DNA of 64,000 nucleotides from an uncultured Candidatus Melainabacteria bacterium (GTDB lineage: Bacteria > Cyanobacteriota > Vampirovibrionia > Gastranaerophilales > Gastranaerophilaceae): contig CANAJP010000003.1 in NCBI GenBank assembly GCA_947361615.1, positions 1 through 64,000 of the forward strand, written 5' to 3'. The notes under the pieces are model-generated. The model worked only from the letters and a program-made list of their open reading frames with translations. It ran no database searches and was not told the origin of the DNA. Shown piece after piece: positions 43,396 through 51,203 of this stretch. The number at the start of each line of letters is the position of its first letter. Position 1 is the stretch's first letter. A program made the position numbers and the translations under genes.

Positions 43396-43548
43396 TGTCA
43401 TGCTGAACTTGTTTCAGCATCTGTCACACGATGAATTCTATCGGTGACGCTAGACAGATCCCGAAACCGTCTTGCTCGACTCGCAGAAAACGTGCCTCCG
43501 CGCGTCCCGCGCTTCGCACTCTGCTCGCTCGCGCAGTTCGGGATGACA
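43396..43548. repeat. Dispersed palindromic repeat, copy B
   Basis: Begins TGTCATGCTGAACTTGTTTC with an inner hairpin (TGCTGAA-CTTGT-TTCAGCA) and ends CAGTTCGGGATGACA, the inverse of the start. The middle contains TATCGGTGACGC and a GC-rich CGC/CTCGC block. Same layout as copy C but with about 65 extra GC-rich bases. Confidence 0.75.
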
Positions 43549-43556
43549 TAATACTT

Positions 43557-44426
43557 TTATTTCTTCTGGAAAATCATCACATATTCATGCTTAAAGATGT
43601 AGAAACCGCCTGCAAGCGCTCTGTAACGCCATAGGTTCGCGTCTTTACCCTTGCAGCGTTCGTTGCCTTGAATATCTTTTACGATTACGGCTTTTGTTGT
43701 GAAACCGATTTCGTTCATTCTGCGCATACATTCAAAACCTAATGGTATATATTGAGAATCCGCGTACTTGTCACCGATAATAAGTGCTGCGAAACGTCCT
43801 TTTTCAAGTAAATCGTAACCGTTTTTCGCAACTTTTTCAAACAGGTCATAGAATTCTTCTGTTGAAGAACAGTTTGACAAATCTTCTTTGCGGTCTGAGA
43901 ACTTAATAATATCATCATAAGGCGGATGGAGGATTAAAAGCTGAGCGCTTTCTTCACCCATAATATCAAGACGCGCTTTAATCTTTTCTTTTGCGAGTTC
44001 TGAGGCAGAATCCGCACAGATAATATTCACATCTGTAACAAGTTGTTTAGGTGTAAATTTTTCAGAAACGCTTTCAGCAAGTTCATCTTTCAACTCAACG
44101 CCGATACAGCGTCTGCCCATATTGATTGCTTCAATACCTGAAGTTCCAGAGCCGAAAAACATATCAAGAACGATATCATTTTTCTTTGTAAATCTTTCGT
44201 ATAACTGCTCAGCGATTTGCGGAATGTAGTTTCCGTGGTACTCGTTTGAGTGTCCGTTTTCACGCGAACGCGCAGGGAATTCCCACAAAGAATCCGTCAT
44301 AACATGCCCGTAATCTTTCCAGTTATTCAAATCAATGTCACTGTATTTTGTAGTCTTAACCGGTTTAACGACCTGCAAATCAGGTTTTGGTACCGGTTTT
44401 AATCTGGTATTGCCTCTTACTGCCAT
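43557..44426 (-). CDS. Solitary DNA methyltransferase (N4-cytosine/N6-adenine type)
   Basis: About 289 aa from the second Met, which has GAGGGAG at good spacing; an ATG two codons upstream is too close to that site. The SAM-binding motif DMFFGSGTSGIEA (about 88-99) precedes the catalytic-type HPPY (about 167-170). This is the order of DNA amino-methyltransferases with DPPY-like motifs; the Asp to His change leaves target base uncertain. No restriction endonuclease or specificity gene is adjacent, so it is an orphan modification or regulatory enzyme. Divergent from mutL over 119 bases. Confidence 0.85.
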   Translation of the reverse strand: MAVRGNTRLKPVPKPDLQVVKPVKTTKYSDIDLNNWKDYGHVMTDSLWEFPARSRENGHSNEYHGNYIPQIAEQLYERFTKKNDIVLDMFFGSGTSGIEAINMGRRCIGVELKDELAESVSEKFTPKQLVTDVNIICADSASELAKEKIKARLDIMGEESAQLLILHPPYDDIIKFSDRKEDLSNCSSTEEFYDLFEKVAKNGYDLLEKGRFAALIIGDKYADSQYIPLGFECMRRMNEIGFTTKAVIVKDIQGNERCKGKDANLWRYRALAGGFYIFKHEYVMIFQKK

Positions 44427-44545
44427 ATCCATATCTCCCTCTTCTCTAATGTTTTAATTCTATAAAATTGTTTCAAAATTGTAATCAAACGTATGGATGA
44501 GATTTTGTTTCTGCTAGAATTATAAAGGGATTTAAGGGGATAAAA

Positions 44546-46324
44546 ATGGCAAGAATTCAGCAATTATCAAAGCATTTGATTAACCAGATTGCAGCGGGGG
44601 AAGTTATTGAGCGTCCGGCATCGGTTGTAAAAGAACTGGTTGAAAACTCAATTGACGCGGGTTCTGGCCGTATTAGCATTGAAATCACAAACGATTGCCG
44701 CGATATAAGAATTGCAGACAATGGCTGCGGAATTCACCCTGACGATATTTATCTTGCGTTTTCCAAGCATGCCACAAGTAAAATTCGAGAAAGCGAAGAC
44801 CTTTTTGATATCCATACTCTGGGTTTCCGCGGAGAAGCGCTTGCAAGTATTATTTCTATCGCCAAACTCACCTGCACAACCAGAACAAAGGATTACGATA
44901 CAGGAACACGCGTAAAATGCGAGAATTCCGAAGTCGAAAAGATTGAAACAAGCTGCGCCGTCGGAACGATTATGGAGGTTAAAGACCTTTTCTACAACCT
45001 TCCTGCACGTTTAAAATTCCTCAAAAATTCAAACACCGAATTTTCTTATATTCAGGAGTTAATCCAGAACCTCGCGCTTTCACATCCGGAAGTCGCGTTT
45101 GAATTAAAGAAAAACGGCAAAACTGTTCTAAAAACCACAGGCCAAAACATGCCGCTTCTAACCATCAAAGAAATCTACGGCGAAGATGTATCTAAAAATT
45201 TAAAAGAAGTTTGCAGAACCGACGAACTTTCAGGCCTGAAAATCAGCGGTTACGTCAGCACACCTGATTTAACACGCTCAAGCAAAAAGTATTACCATAT
45301 TTATATTAATTCAAGAACCGTAAAATGTCCTGTATTCTTAAAATCAATAGATATGGCATACAAAAGTCTTATCGCAATCGGCAAATATCCGATTGTAATT
45401 CTTAACCTTGAACTTCCTGCAAGCGATGTTGATGTAAACGTTCACCCGACCAAAAAAGAAGTTCGCTACAAAAATCCGAACCAGATTTTCAATTTTATCA
45501 TGAGCGCAATTCATGCCGGACTCGCCAATTACGCAGAACGCCCGACAAACATCGTAGAAATAAACCAGCCGACGTCACGTCGTTTTGAAAACCCTAAGGT
45601 TCAGACTGACGCCCCGACTGTAATCAACTTGATGTTTCCGCAATCTACACCAACCGAGGACGACACAATTTACTTCTCTGACAAACAGGTTGAAACAATT
45701 CAAGCGCACCGAGAAGCCGAAATCACACAAACACAATTTTTCACGCCTGTCGAAACCGCACCGCCTGAACCCGAAGACAAAATCATCGGTCAATACAAAA
45801 ATACTTATATTTTAATTGAAAAGGAAGACGGACTTGAAATCGTCGACCAGCACATTGCAGAAGAACGATACATCTATGAAAAACTTATGAGCGAAAAAGA
45901 AATAATTTCTCAAATGCTTTTCATCTCTGACGTTCAAACGATTTCTGCAACAGATGCGGCTATCATCAAAGAAAATATCGCAAAATTTGAACGCTTCGGC
46001 TACGGTATAGAATTTATTTCCGACACAGAACTAATCTTCCGCAAAGTTCCGCAAATGCTTTCAAAAGTCAACCCGAAAGAAATTCTAACTGATATTCTCG
46101 AACACATCGAAGGCGATATCGACCACCTGGAAGAAAAAATTCTTATCACAACCTCCTGCAAAGCAGCCGTTAAAGCAGGCCAAAAGCTTTCAACGTGGCA
46201 AATGCAGGAAATAATCAAAAAATGGCGGACAACCAAAATGCCTTACACCTGCCCGCACGGAAGACCAATTTGCAAATTCTTTGAACACAAAGATATTGCT
46301 AAATTCTTCCAGAGAAATAATTAA
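44546..46324 (+). CDS. mutL: DNA mismatch repair protein MutL (endonuclease type)
   Basis: 592 aa. GHKL ATPase motifs: KELVENSIDAGS, ADNGCGI and LGFRGEALASI. The variable linker is about 345-420. The C-terminal domain keeps the nicking motif as DQH-x3-E-x4-E (Asp434, His436, Glu440, Glu445; Ile replaces the usual Ala at 437), plus the SCK and CPHGRP zinc-site motifs. So this MutL should nick DNA itself, as in bacteria without MutH. mutS is not in the window. Gap to gcvT is only 9 bases, so mutL and the glycine-cleavage genes may be cotranscribed. Confidence 0.96.
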   Translation: MARIQQLSKHLINQIAAGEVIERPASVVKELVENSIDAGSGRISIEITNDCRDIRIADNGCGIHPDDIYLAFSKHATSKIRESEDLFDIHTLGFRGEALASIISIAKLTCTTRTKDYDTGTRVKCENSEVEKIETSCAVGTIMEVKDLFYNLPARLKFLKNSNTEFSYIQELIQNLALSHPEVAFELKKNGKTVLKTTGQNMPLLTIKEIYGEDVSKNLKEVCRTDELSGLKISGYVSTPDLTRSSKKYYHIYINSRTVKCPVFLKSIDMAYKSLIAIGKYPIVILNLELPASDVDVNVHPTKKEVRYKNPNQIFNFIMSAIHAGLANYAERPTNIVEINQPTSRRFENPKVQTDAPTVINLMFPQSTPTEDDTIYFSDKQVETIQAHREAEITQTQFFTPVETAPPEPEDKIIGQYKNTYILIEKEDGLEIVDQHIAEERYIYEKLMSEKEIISQMLFISDVQTISATDAAIIKENIAKFERFGYGIEFISDTELIFRKVPQMLSKVNPKEILTDILEHIEGDIDHLEEKILITTSCKAAVKAGQKLSTWQMQEIIKKWRTTKMPYTCPHGRPICKFFEHKDIAKFFQRNN

Positions 46325-46333
46325 GGAGATATT

Positions 46334-47443
46334 ATGACAAAAGAAACGTACTTACACGACAAACACGTTGCACTCAACGCAAAAATGGTAGATTTTGCAG
46401 GCTGGCACATGCCTGTACAATACCAGACTTCAATCATCGAAGAACACAATACTGTCAGAAACGCCGTCGGGCTTTTTGATGTGTCGCACATGGGCGAAGT
46501 TTTTGTATCGGGTAAGGACGCGCTTAAATTTCTTAATTCAGTTGTACCGCAAGATATCTCCAAGCTTGCGTATGAAAAAGCTGTCTATTGCCAGCTTCCA
46601 AACAAAAACGGCGGGCTTATTGACGACCTCATTATTTATAAATTAGGGATTACAGAATACTTAATCATCTGTAACGCCTCAAGACTTGATGAGGATTTGA
46701 ACTGGCTCGTACGCAACAAACGCGGGCTTGACGTTAAAATAGACAACCAGTCACACAACTTTTCACTTTTAGCTGTTCAAGGCCCTAAAGCCGCAGAATT
46801 GCTAGAAAAAATGGGCTTGAATACGAATCAGGACTCTTTCACCATTAAAACCGGCGAAGTTGCAGGGGTTAAAGTTCTGGCTTCACGCACCGGCTACACC
46901 GGTGAAGACGGATACGAAATCCTTGTTGAAAACGAATTTTCAGAATTTCTCTGGGATAAAATCCTCGAAGTCGGCGCAGAATTCGGCATAAAACCAATCG
47001 GCCTCGGCGCACGTGACACGCTACGTCTTGAAGCCGCACTTCACCTGTATGGAAACGATCTGGACGAAAACACCACTCCAATCGAAGCTGGACTTTCCTG
47101 GTCTATCCCAAAAGATAAGAAAGAAGACTACAACGGCAAAGCCGTTATTATGGAACAACTTGCAAACGGCGGTAATAAAAAATTAATCGCACTAAAAATG
47201 CTGGACAAATCTATCGCACGCCACGAATATGATGTTTATTTCAACGGCGAAAAAGTCGGACATATTACAAGTGGCGCCCCATCACCAACTCTCGGCGCAA
47301 ATATAGCACTCGCTTATGTTAAAAATCTTAAAGAAATTTGCACAGATTCAATTGTTCAAGTTATGATAAGAGAAAAATTACATGATGCACAGGTTGTCAA
47401 AAGACCTTTTGTCAACAAAAGAAACAAAGTAAAAGGAGAATAA
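46334..47443 (+). CDS. gcvT: Aminomethyltransferase (glycine cleavage T protein)
   Basis: 369 aa. Transfers the methylene group from aminomethyl-lipoyl GcvH to tetrahydrofolate. Opening LHDKHVALNAKMVDFAGWHMPVQY, then GLFDVSHMGEV, SRTGYTGEDGYEIL and GLGARDTLRLEAAL are all diagnostic. The ATG has AAGGAG. Followed by gcvH after 1 base between stop and start. Confidence 0.97.
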   Translation: MTKETYLHDKHVALNAKMVDFAGWHMPVQYQTSIIEEHNTVRNAVGLFDVSHMGEVFVSGKDALKFLNSVVPQDISKLAYEKAVYCQLPNKNGGLIDDLIIYKLGITEYLIICNASRLDEDLNWLVRNKRGLDVKIDNQSHNFSLLAVQGPKAAELLEKMGLNTNQDSFTIKTGEVAGVKVLASRTGYTGEDGYEILVENEFSEFLWDKILEVGAEFGIKPIGLGARDTLRLEAALHLYGNDLDENTTPIEAGLSWSIPKDKKEDYNGKAVIMEQLANGGNKKLIALKMLDKSIARHEYDVYFNGEKVGHITSGAPSPTLGANIALAYVKNLKEICTDSIVQVMIREKLHDAQVVKRPFVNKRNKVKGE

Positions 47444-47444
47444 A

Positions 47445-47828
47445 ATGGGTATCACAGAGAAAATTTTATGTTCATCAACACACGAATACCTGTTGGACAA
47501 CGAAGACGGCACTTTTACTATCGGTTTGACCGACTACGCCGTTGAACAATTAGGAGACATTGTATTCCTGGAACTTCCTGAATTAGGCTCAGAATTCAAA
47601 AAAGGCGAGTCTTTCGGCGCCATCGAATCAGTTAAAGCCGCATCAGAAATCTATATGCCAATCTCAGGAAAAGTTATTGAAGTTAACGAAACTCTTGTTG
47701 AAACACCTGAAGAATTAAATCAAGATGTTTACGAAAACGGCTGGCTTATAAAAGTTGAAGCAACTGTAGACGCTTCTGAAATGAATGATTTAATGGAATA
47801 CGAAGACTATAAAGAAAGCGTACACTAA
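47445..47828 (+). CDS. gcvH: Glycine cleavage H protein
   Basis: 127 aa. Carries the lipoyl arm that shuttles aminomethyl between the P and T proteins. The lipoyl lysine is Lys64 in FGAIESVKAASEIYMP. The N-terminal STHEYLLDNEDGTFTIGLTDYA and the end SEMNDLMEYEDYKE fit the family. The stop overlaps the gcvPA start by one base. Confidence 0.97.
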   Translation: MGITEKILCSSTHEYLLDNEDGTFTIGLTDYAVEQLGDIVFLELPELGSEFKKGESFGAIESVKAASEIYMPISGKVIEVNETLVETPEELNQDVYENGWLIKVEATVDASEMNDLMEYEDYKESVH

Positions 47829-49069
47829 TGGAAAACTTCTTAGTACATAACGACGACACAAAAGCTCAAATGCTTGCCGAAATCGGCATGAATTCAATAG
47901 ATGACCTTTTTGCGCAAATCCCCCAAATCGCTGTTCCAATTGATTTCGAGAAAGAACTTGGCAAAGCCAAAAGCGAACTGGAAACACAAAAAATCGTTAA
48001 AAAACTTGCCGCTAAAAACAATCTGCCTGACGAAAGTTTTCTCGGCGCTGGTTGCTATAATAAATTCACTCCGGCATGCGTTCTTCAAACCGCACAACGC
48101 TGGGAATTTTTGACAGCCTACACCCCTTATCAGGCGGAAATTTCGCAAGGCACGCTTCAAGTTATGTACGAATTCCAGACAATGATGTGTCGCCTTACAG
48201 GCATGGATATTGCAAACGCTACGGTTTATGACGGAGCAACCGCATGTGCAGAAGCGATTTTGATGGCTTCTCGCATTTCTAAAAAATCAAAAGCGCTGGT
48301 TCACAACAACATCAACCCTGAATACGAAAAAGTTATCAACACCTATGCGTGGGCAAAAAATATTGAAATAGAAAAGTTCACAGACGAACTTCCGACAAAT
48401 CTCGCGGACTATGCGTGCGTTTTAGTCCAAACGCCCGACTACTACGGTGAAATTCTAAAAACACCAACGGTAGACGGAACACTTTTAATCGTCTGCACAA
48501 ACTTTAGTGCGCTCTCAATTCTTGAGCCTCCGAGAAATGCAGACATTGTCGTGGGCGATATTCAACCGCTCGGAATTCCGCAATCGTTTGGCGGCCCTTA
48601 TGCAGGCGTTATCGCTTGTAAAGAAAAATATATGCGCCAGCTTCCGGGAAGACTTGCTGGCAGAACAGTCGACACAAACGGTAATACCGCTTACTGCCTC
48701 ACTATCCAAACGCGCGAACAACACATTAAGCGCGAAAAAGCAACAAGCAATATCTGTTCAAATCAGGCTCTTATGGGGCTTTGTGCGGCGCTTTATCTGA
48801 CAGTTATGGGCGAAAACGGCTTCAAACAGGCGGGATATCTAAGTGCGAAAAACGCTCACAAACTCGCAAGCAAACTAAATATTGAAAATAAAAACTTCTT
48901 CAATGAGTTTGTATTCAAAGTTAATAATGTGGATGAAACACTTAAAAAACTTAGAGAAAACGGTATTGCCGGCGGTATAAAGCTTTCTGAAACCCGAATA
49001 TTAACAGCCGTCACAGAAATGAACAGCGACGAAGCAATCGAAAAATTTGCAAATATAGTCAACAGTTAG
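47828..49069 (+). CDS. gcvPA: Glycine dehydrogenase (decarboxylating) subunit 1
   Basis: 413 aa, slightly short of the usual ~440. It is one half of the split P protein; the PLP-lysine lies in subunit 2 (GcvPB). Motifs: SFLGAGCYNKFTPACVL, TAYTPYQAEISQGTLQVMYEFQTM, YDGATACAEA and SFGGPYAGVIAC; then REQHIKREKATSNICSNQAL. The gene ends at a strong terminator and gcvPB does not follow, so the complete system depends on a gcvPB elsewhere. Confidence 0.95.
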   Translation: MENFLVHNDDTKAQMLAEIGMNSIDDLFAQIPQIAVPIDFEKELGKAKSELETQKIVKKLAAKNNLPDESFLGAGCYNKFTPACVLQTAQRWEFLTAYTPYQAEISQGTLQVMYEFQTMMCRLTGMDIANATVYDGATACAEAILMASRISKKSKALVHNNINPEYEKVINTYAWAKNIEIEKFTDELPTNLADYACVLVQTPDYYGEILKTPTVDGTLLIVCTNFSALSILEPPRNADIVVGDIQPLGIPQSFGGPYAGVIACKEKYMRQLPGRLAGRTVDTNGNTAYCLTIQTREQHIKREKATSNICSNQALMGLCAALYLTVMGENGFKQAGYLSAKNAHKLASKLNIENKNFFNEFVFKVNNVDETLKKLRENGIAGGIKLSETRILTAVTEMNSDEAIEKFANIVNS

Positions 49070-49076
49070 GATATTA

Positions 49077-49105
49077 AAAAAGGGAGCGATTGCTCCCTTT
49101 TTATT
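49077..49105. terminator. Bidirectional terminator between gcvPA and the small FxG gene
   Basis: AAAAAGGGAGC-GATT-GCTCCCTTTTT: perfect stem with A and T runs on both sides, so it can end transcripts from both strands. Confidence 0.9.
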
Positions 49106-49115
49106 TTTTATTAAC

Positions 49116-49424
49116 TTAAGCATAATATTCAAGGTGCGGCATATTCGCTTGTGCCTCAGCCTTTTTATTTTGGATAATCTTGATAGCTTTTTGGATTTTA
49201 TAAATTGGTGACAAGAAAATATTTGATTGAACTGCGTCAGCTTCTCTAGTGACATTCCAATCTTTCTCAAAGCTTGTTCTTGCCCCTTCGCCTTGAATTG
49301 CAAGAGCTGCAACGTTTGGCATGTGGCTATCGTAGTGATTATTTACTGTATGATTATAATTATTATTAGTATTTCCGAAAGCTATCGGTGTTGTATTTAC
49401 TTTAATTGGATTAACTGCGATCAT
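49116..49424 (-). CDS. Small unknown protein with N-terminal F-x-G-type motif
   Basis: 102 aa with a perfect AAGGAGGTCAAA ribosome-binding region. The N-terminus is MIAVNPIKVNTTPIAFGNTN: a short hydrophobic/Asn start and then IAFG (about 14-17), matching the motif shared with other lineage-specific proteins in the window. An Asn/His-rich stretch follows, then a helical part (about 50-92) with Lys/Ala. No membrane helix, no known domain. It has its own strong promoter with repeated AACACTT boxes, suggesting regulated and high expression. Confidence 0.7.
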   Translation of the reverse strand: MIAVNPIKVNTTPIAFGNTNNNYNHTVNNHYDSHMPNVAALAIQGEGARTSFEKDWNVTREADAVQSNIFLSPIYKIQKAIKIIQNKKAEAQANMPHLEYYA

Positions 49425-49469
49425 TTTGACCTCCTTCGGGATTGAGTAGAACCTCTTGCCCCTTTTATT

Positions 49470-49488
49470 AAGTGTTACTTAAACACTT
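49470..49488 (-). promoter_or_regulatory. Operator-like inverted repeat in the leader
   Basis: AAGTGTT-ACTTA-AACACTT, a perfect 7-bp inverted repeat just downstream of the -10. Further AACACTT copies lie at 49494-49500 and 49530-49536 (overlapping the -35), so four half-sites surround this promoter. Confidence 0.45.
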
Positions 49489-49502
49489 CTTTCAACACTT
49501 TT

Positions 49503-49531
49503 ACTATAACCTATATTAATATTTTTGTCAA
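49503..49531 (-). promoter_or_regulatory. Promoter of the 102-aa gene
   Basis: Minus strand TTGACA (-35; 49531-49526), 17 bases, TATAGT (49508-49503); about 79 bases before the ATG. Confidence 0.7.
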
Positions 49532-49562
49532 CACTTTAAAAACAAAATAGCCCGATTGGTGT

Positions 49563-49624
49563 AAAAGCTTGTAATATAAAGAAAAGAGTATAAAGTGTCA
49601 AAAGCGCACTTATTACAAGCTTTT
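49563..49624. repeat. 14-bp inverted repeat around a 34-base loop
   Basis: AAAAGCTTGTAATA (49563-49576) and TATTACAAGCTTTT (49611-49624) are perfect inverted copies. The loop holds AGTGTC...GCGCACT, which can pair again. It could be a structured RNA leader or small RNA, or a tiny palindromic element; it lies 94 bases before the 49718 start. Confidence 0.55.
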
Positions 49625-49717
49625 AAGTGTCATTTTTACAATTGAAGCCCATTAAGAATTGTTAAGCACATTCAAAAATATTAGCAAGATTTTATGATAC
49701 AATGACTTTAAATAAAT

Positions 49718-51127
49718 ATGACAGTGTGTGTAAATGGTATATCCGCGTATAATATTAATCAAACTTCCCGCTTAAACAATAATCGGGATAATTCCGTTGC
49801 AAATGTCCAACCCCCAATAAATAGCGCCAAAACGACGGCATTCAGAGGAACAGAAGACAAAACAAAGGCGACATTCAGAACAAAATTGTCAACAAAAGAA
49901 GAGCATCAACAATTTAACGCCGTTTCAAAAGAATTGGCGTCGGATGAAAAAAAACTTCTTAACGGCCTTTTAAAAAGCGGAATTCTGTTAAAAGACAATT
50001 CAGACGATAAATCCACCGTGCTTGCGAACCTGCATTCCATAGCAACAACCCCTAGAGCCGAAGGATTAGATAAACAAGTTATTCTAAAAAATGTACTTCA
50101 AACCCTTGCATTCCCGTACTCAATCAATCAGAAACTTGGTGATATTCCGGAGAATTACAAGGCGCCCATTTTACAATCACTATTAGAAAACAAAGAATTC
50201 GACTTCAAAACAATGCAGGAAGCAGACTCTAAATTCAACGACCTGCATTCAAGCACATGCCCGACTGCTTGCGTAGAATTCAATCTTGCAAGCAAACATC
50301 AAGCAGAATTTGCCAGATTTGCAAAAGATTTAACCTCACCTAAGGTTGAAACCGACAAAATAGTAAACTTCAGAAATCTTTCTAAAAACACAGCAGAAGC
50401 TGTGTGGCTTTTAAACGCGTTCAAAGCACCTTATGAAGTAATTGACAGGGATAGAGTTAAAATCAAGCTTAAACCAGACAAGGACGCCCTTACACGCGCA
50501 CAAATTCAAACCAAGCATCAAGACGGCATGGAACGCAACGCAACAGACGTATTAATCCAATCAACATTAATGAACTTAGGTTCCCAGCAGACGTATAATT
50601 CCTTAATCGATGAGCGCAAAGGCGATTTTGCAACAGAAAATACCGGCCTGATTGAATTTGAAAAAACATTTGTTGAATCTGTTATTGAGAACAAAAGTAC
50701 AACCTCAATGCTCTATCAACAAGTGGATGAAAACCTCACAGTAACAGGCTATGAATGCGATTTTGCAACAACAAAACAACAAATTTTAGACACCCTCAAA
50801 CGCGACCAGAACGTTATTATAGGTATAACATATTTCGAAAAAGACAAAGAACAGCCTGATTACACCAAACCTCAAGAGGCAATTGCAGGTGGTCACGAAA
50901 TTACAATCATAGGTGCGAGAACCGACAAAAACGGCGAAACAATTTTTATCTGTCAGGATTCAGACGATGAAGTCAACATGCCGATTGAATATCCTGAAAG
51001 CTGGTTATTACCTAGATTACACCACGCTGGACTCCCTGAAGACATTGCAGAGCGAACAATAACTGATACAAAAGAAAACTGGCAGATAGCCTTAGATAAT
51101 TACCAGCAACTCAAAAGCTCTCACTAA
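49718..51127 (+). CDS. Putative papain-fold-like cysteine peptidase with N-terminal F-x-G motif
   Basis: 469 aa, no named family recognised. The N-terminal ~45 residues are Asn/Thr-rich and contain AFRG at 41-44. Candidate catalytic residues: Cys181 (and Cys185) in SSTCPTACVEFNLA, His393 in AGGHEITIIGA, and Asp414-417 in FICQDSDDE. The order Cys...His...Asp, with His before a beta-hairpin ending in an acidic turn, is that of C39/papain-like folds. A central region (about 205-330) is helical. There is no signal peptide, and no Shine-Dalgarno; TATGAT/TACAAT lies just upstream, so the leader may be only a few bases. The protease call is an inference from motif order. Confidence 0.7.
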   Translation: MTVCVNGISAYNINQTSRLNNNRDNSVANVQPPINSAKTTAFRGTEDKTKATFRTKLSTKEEHQQFNAVSKELASDEKKLLNGLLKSGILLKDNSDDKSTVLANLHSIATTPRAEGLDKQVILKNVLQTLAFPYSINQKLGDIPENYKAPILQSLLENKEFDFKTMQEADSKFNDLHSSTCPTACVEFNLASKHQAEFARFAKDLTSPKVETDKIVNFRNLSKNTAEAVWLLNAFKAPYEVIDRDRVKIKLKPDKDALTRAQIQTKHQDGMERNATDVLIQSTLMNLGSQQTYNSLIDERKGDFATENTGLIEFEKTFVESVIENKSTTSMLYQQVDENLTVTGYECDFATTKQQILDTLKRDQNVIIGITYFEKDKEQPDYTKPQEAIAGGHEITIIGARTDKNGETIFICQDSDDEVNMPIEYPESWLLPRLHHAGLPEDIAERTITDTKENWQIALDNYQQLKSSH

Positions 51128-51203
51128 AACGATTTTTCTATATGCTTGCCTAATCTGACTTTTAATGATATTATAAAGTTAAAATATGTTTTGGGTTAAT
51201 TGA

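Noticed and set aside
43431..43634. A plus-strand frame across repeat copy B into the methyltransferase gene
   Set aside because: It overlaps the palindromic repeat and runs antisense into a real gene; no ribosome-binding site.
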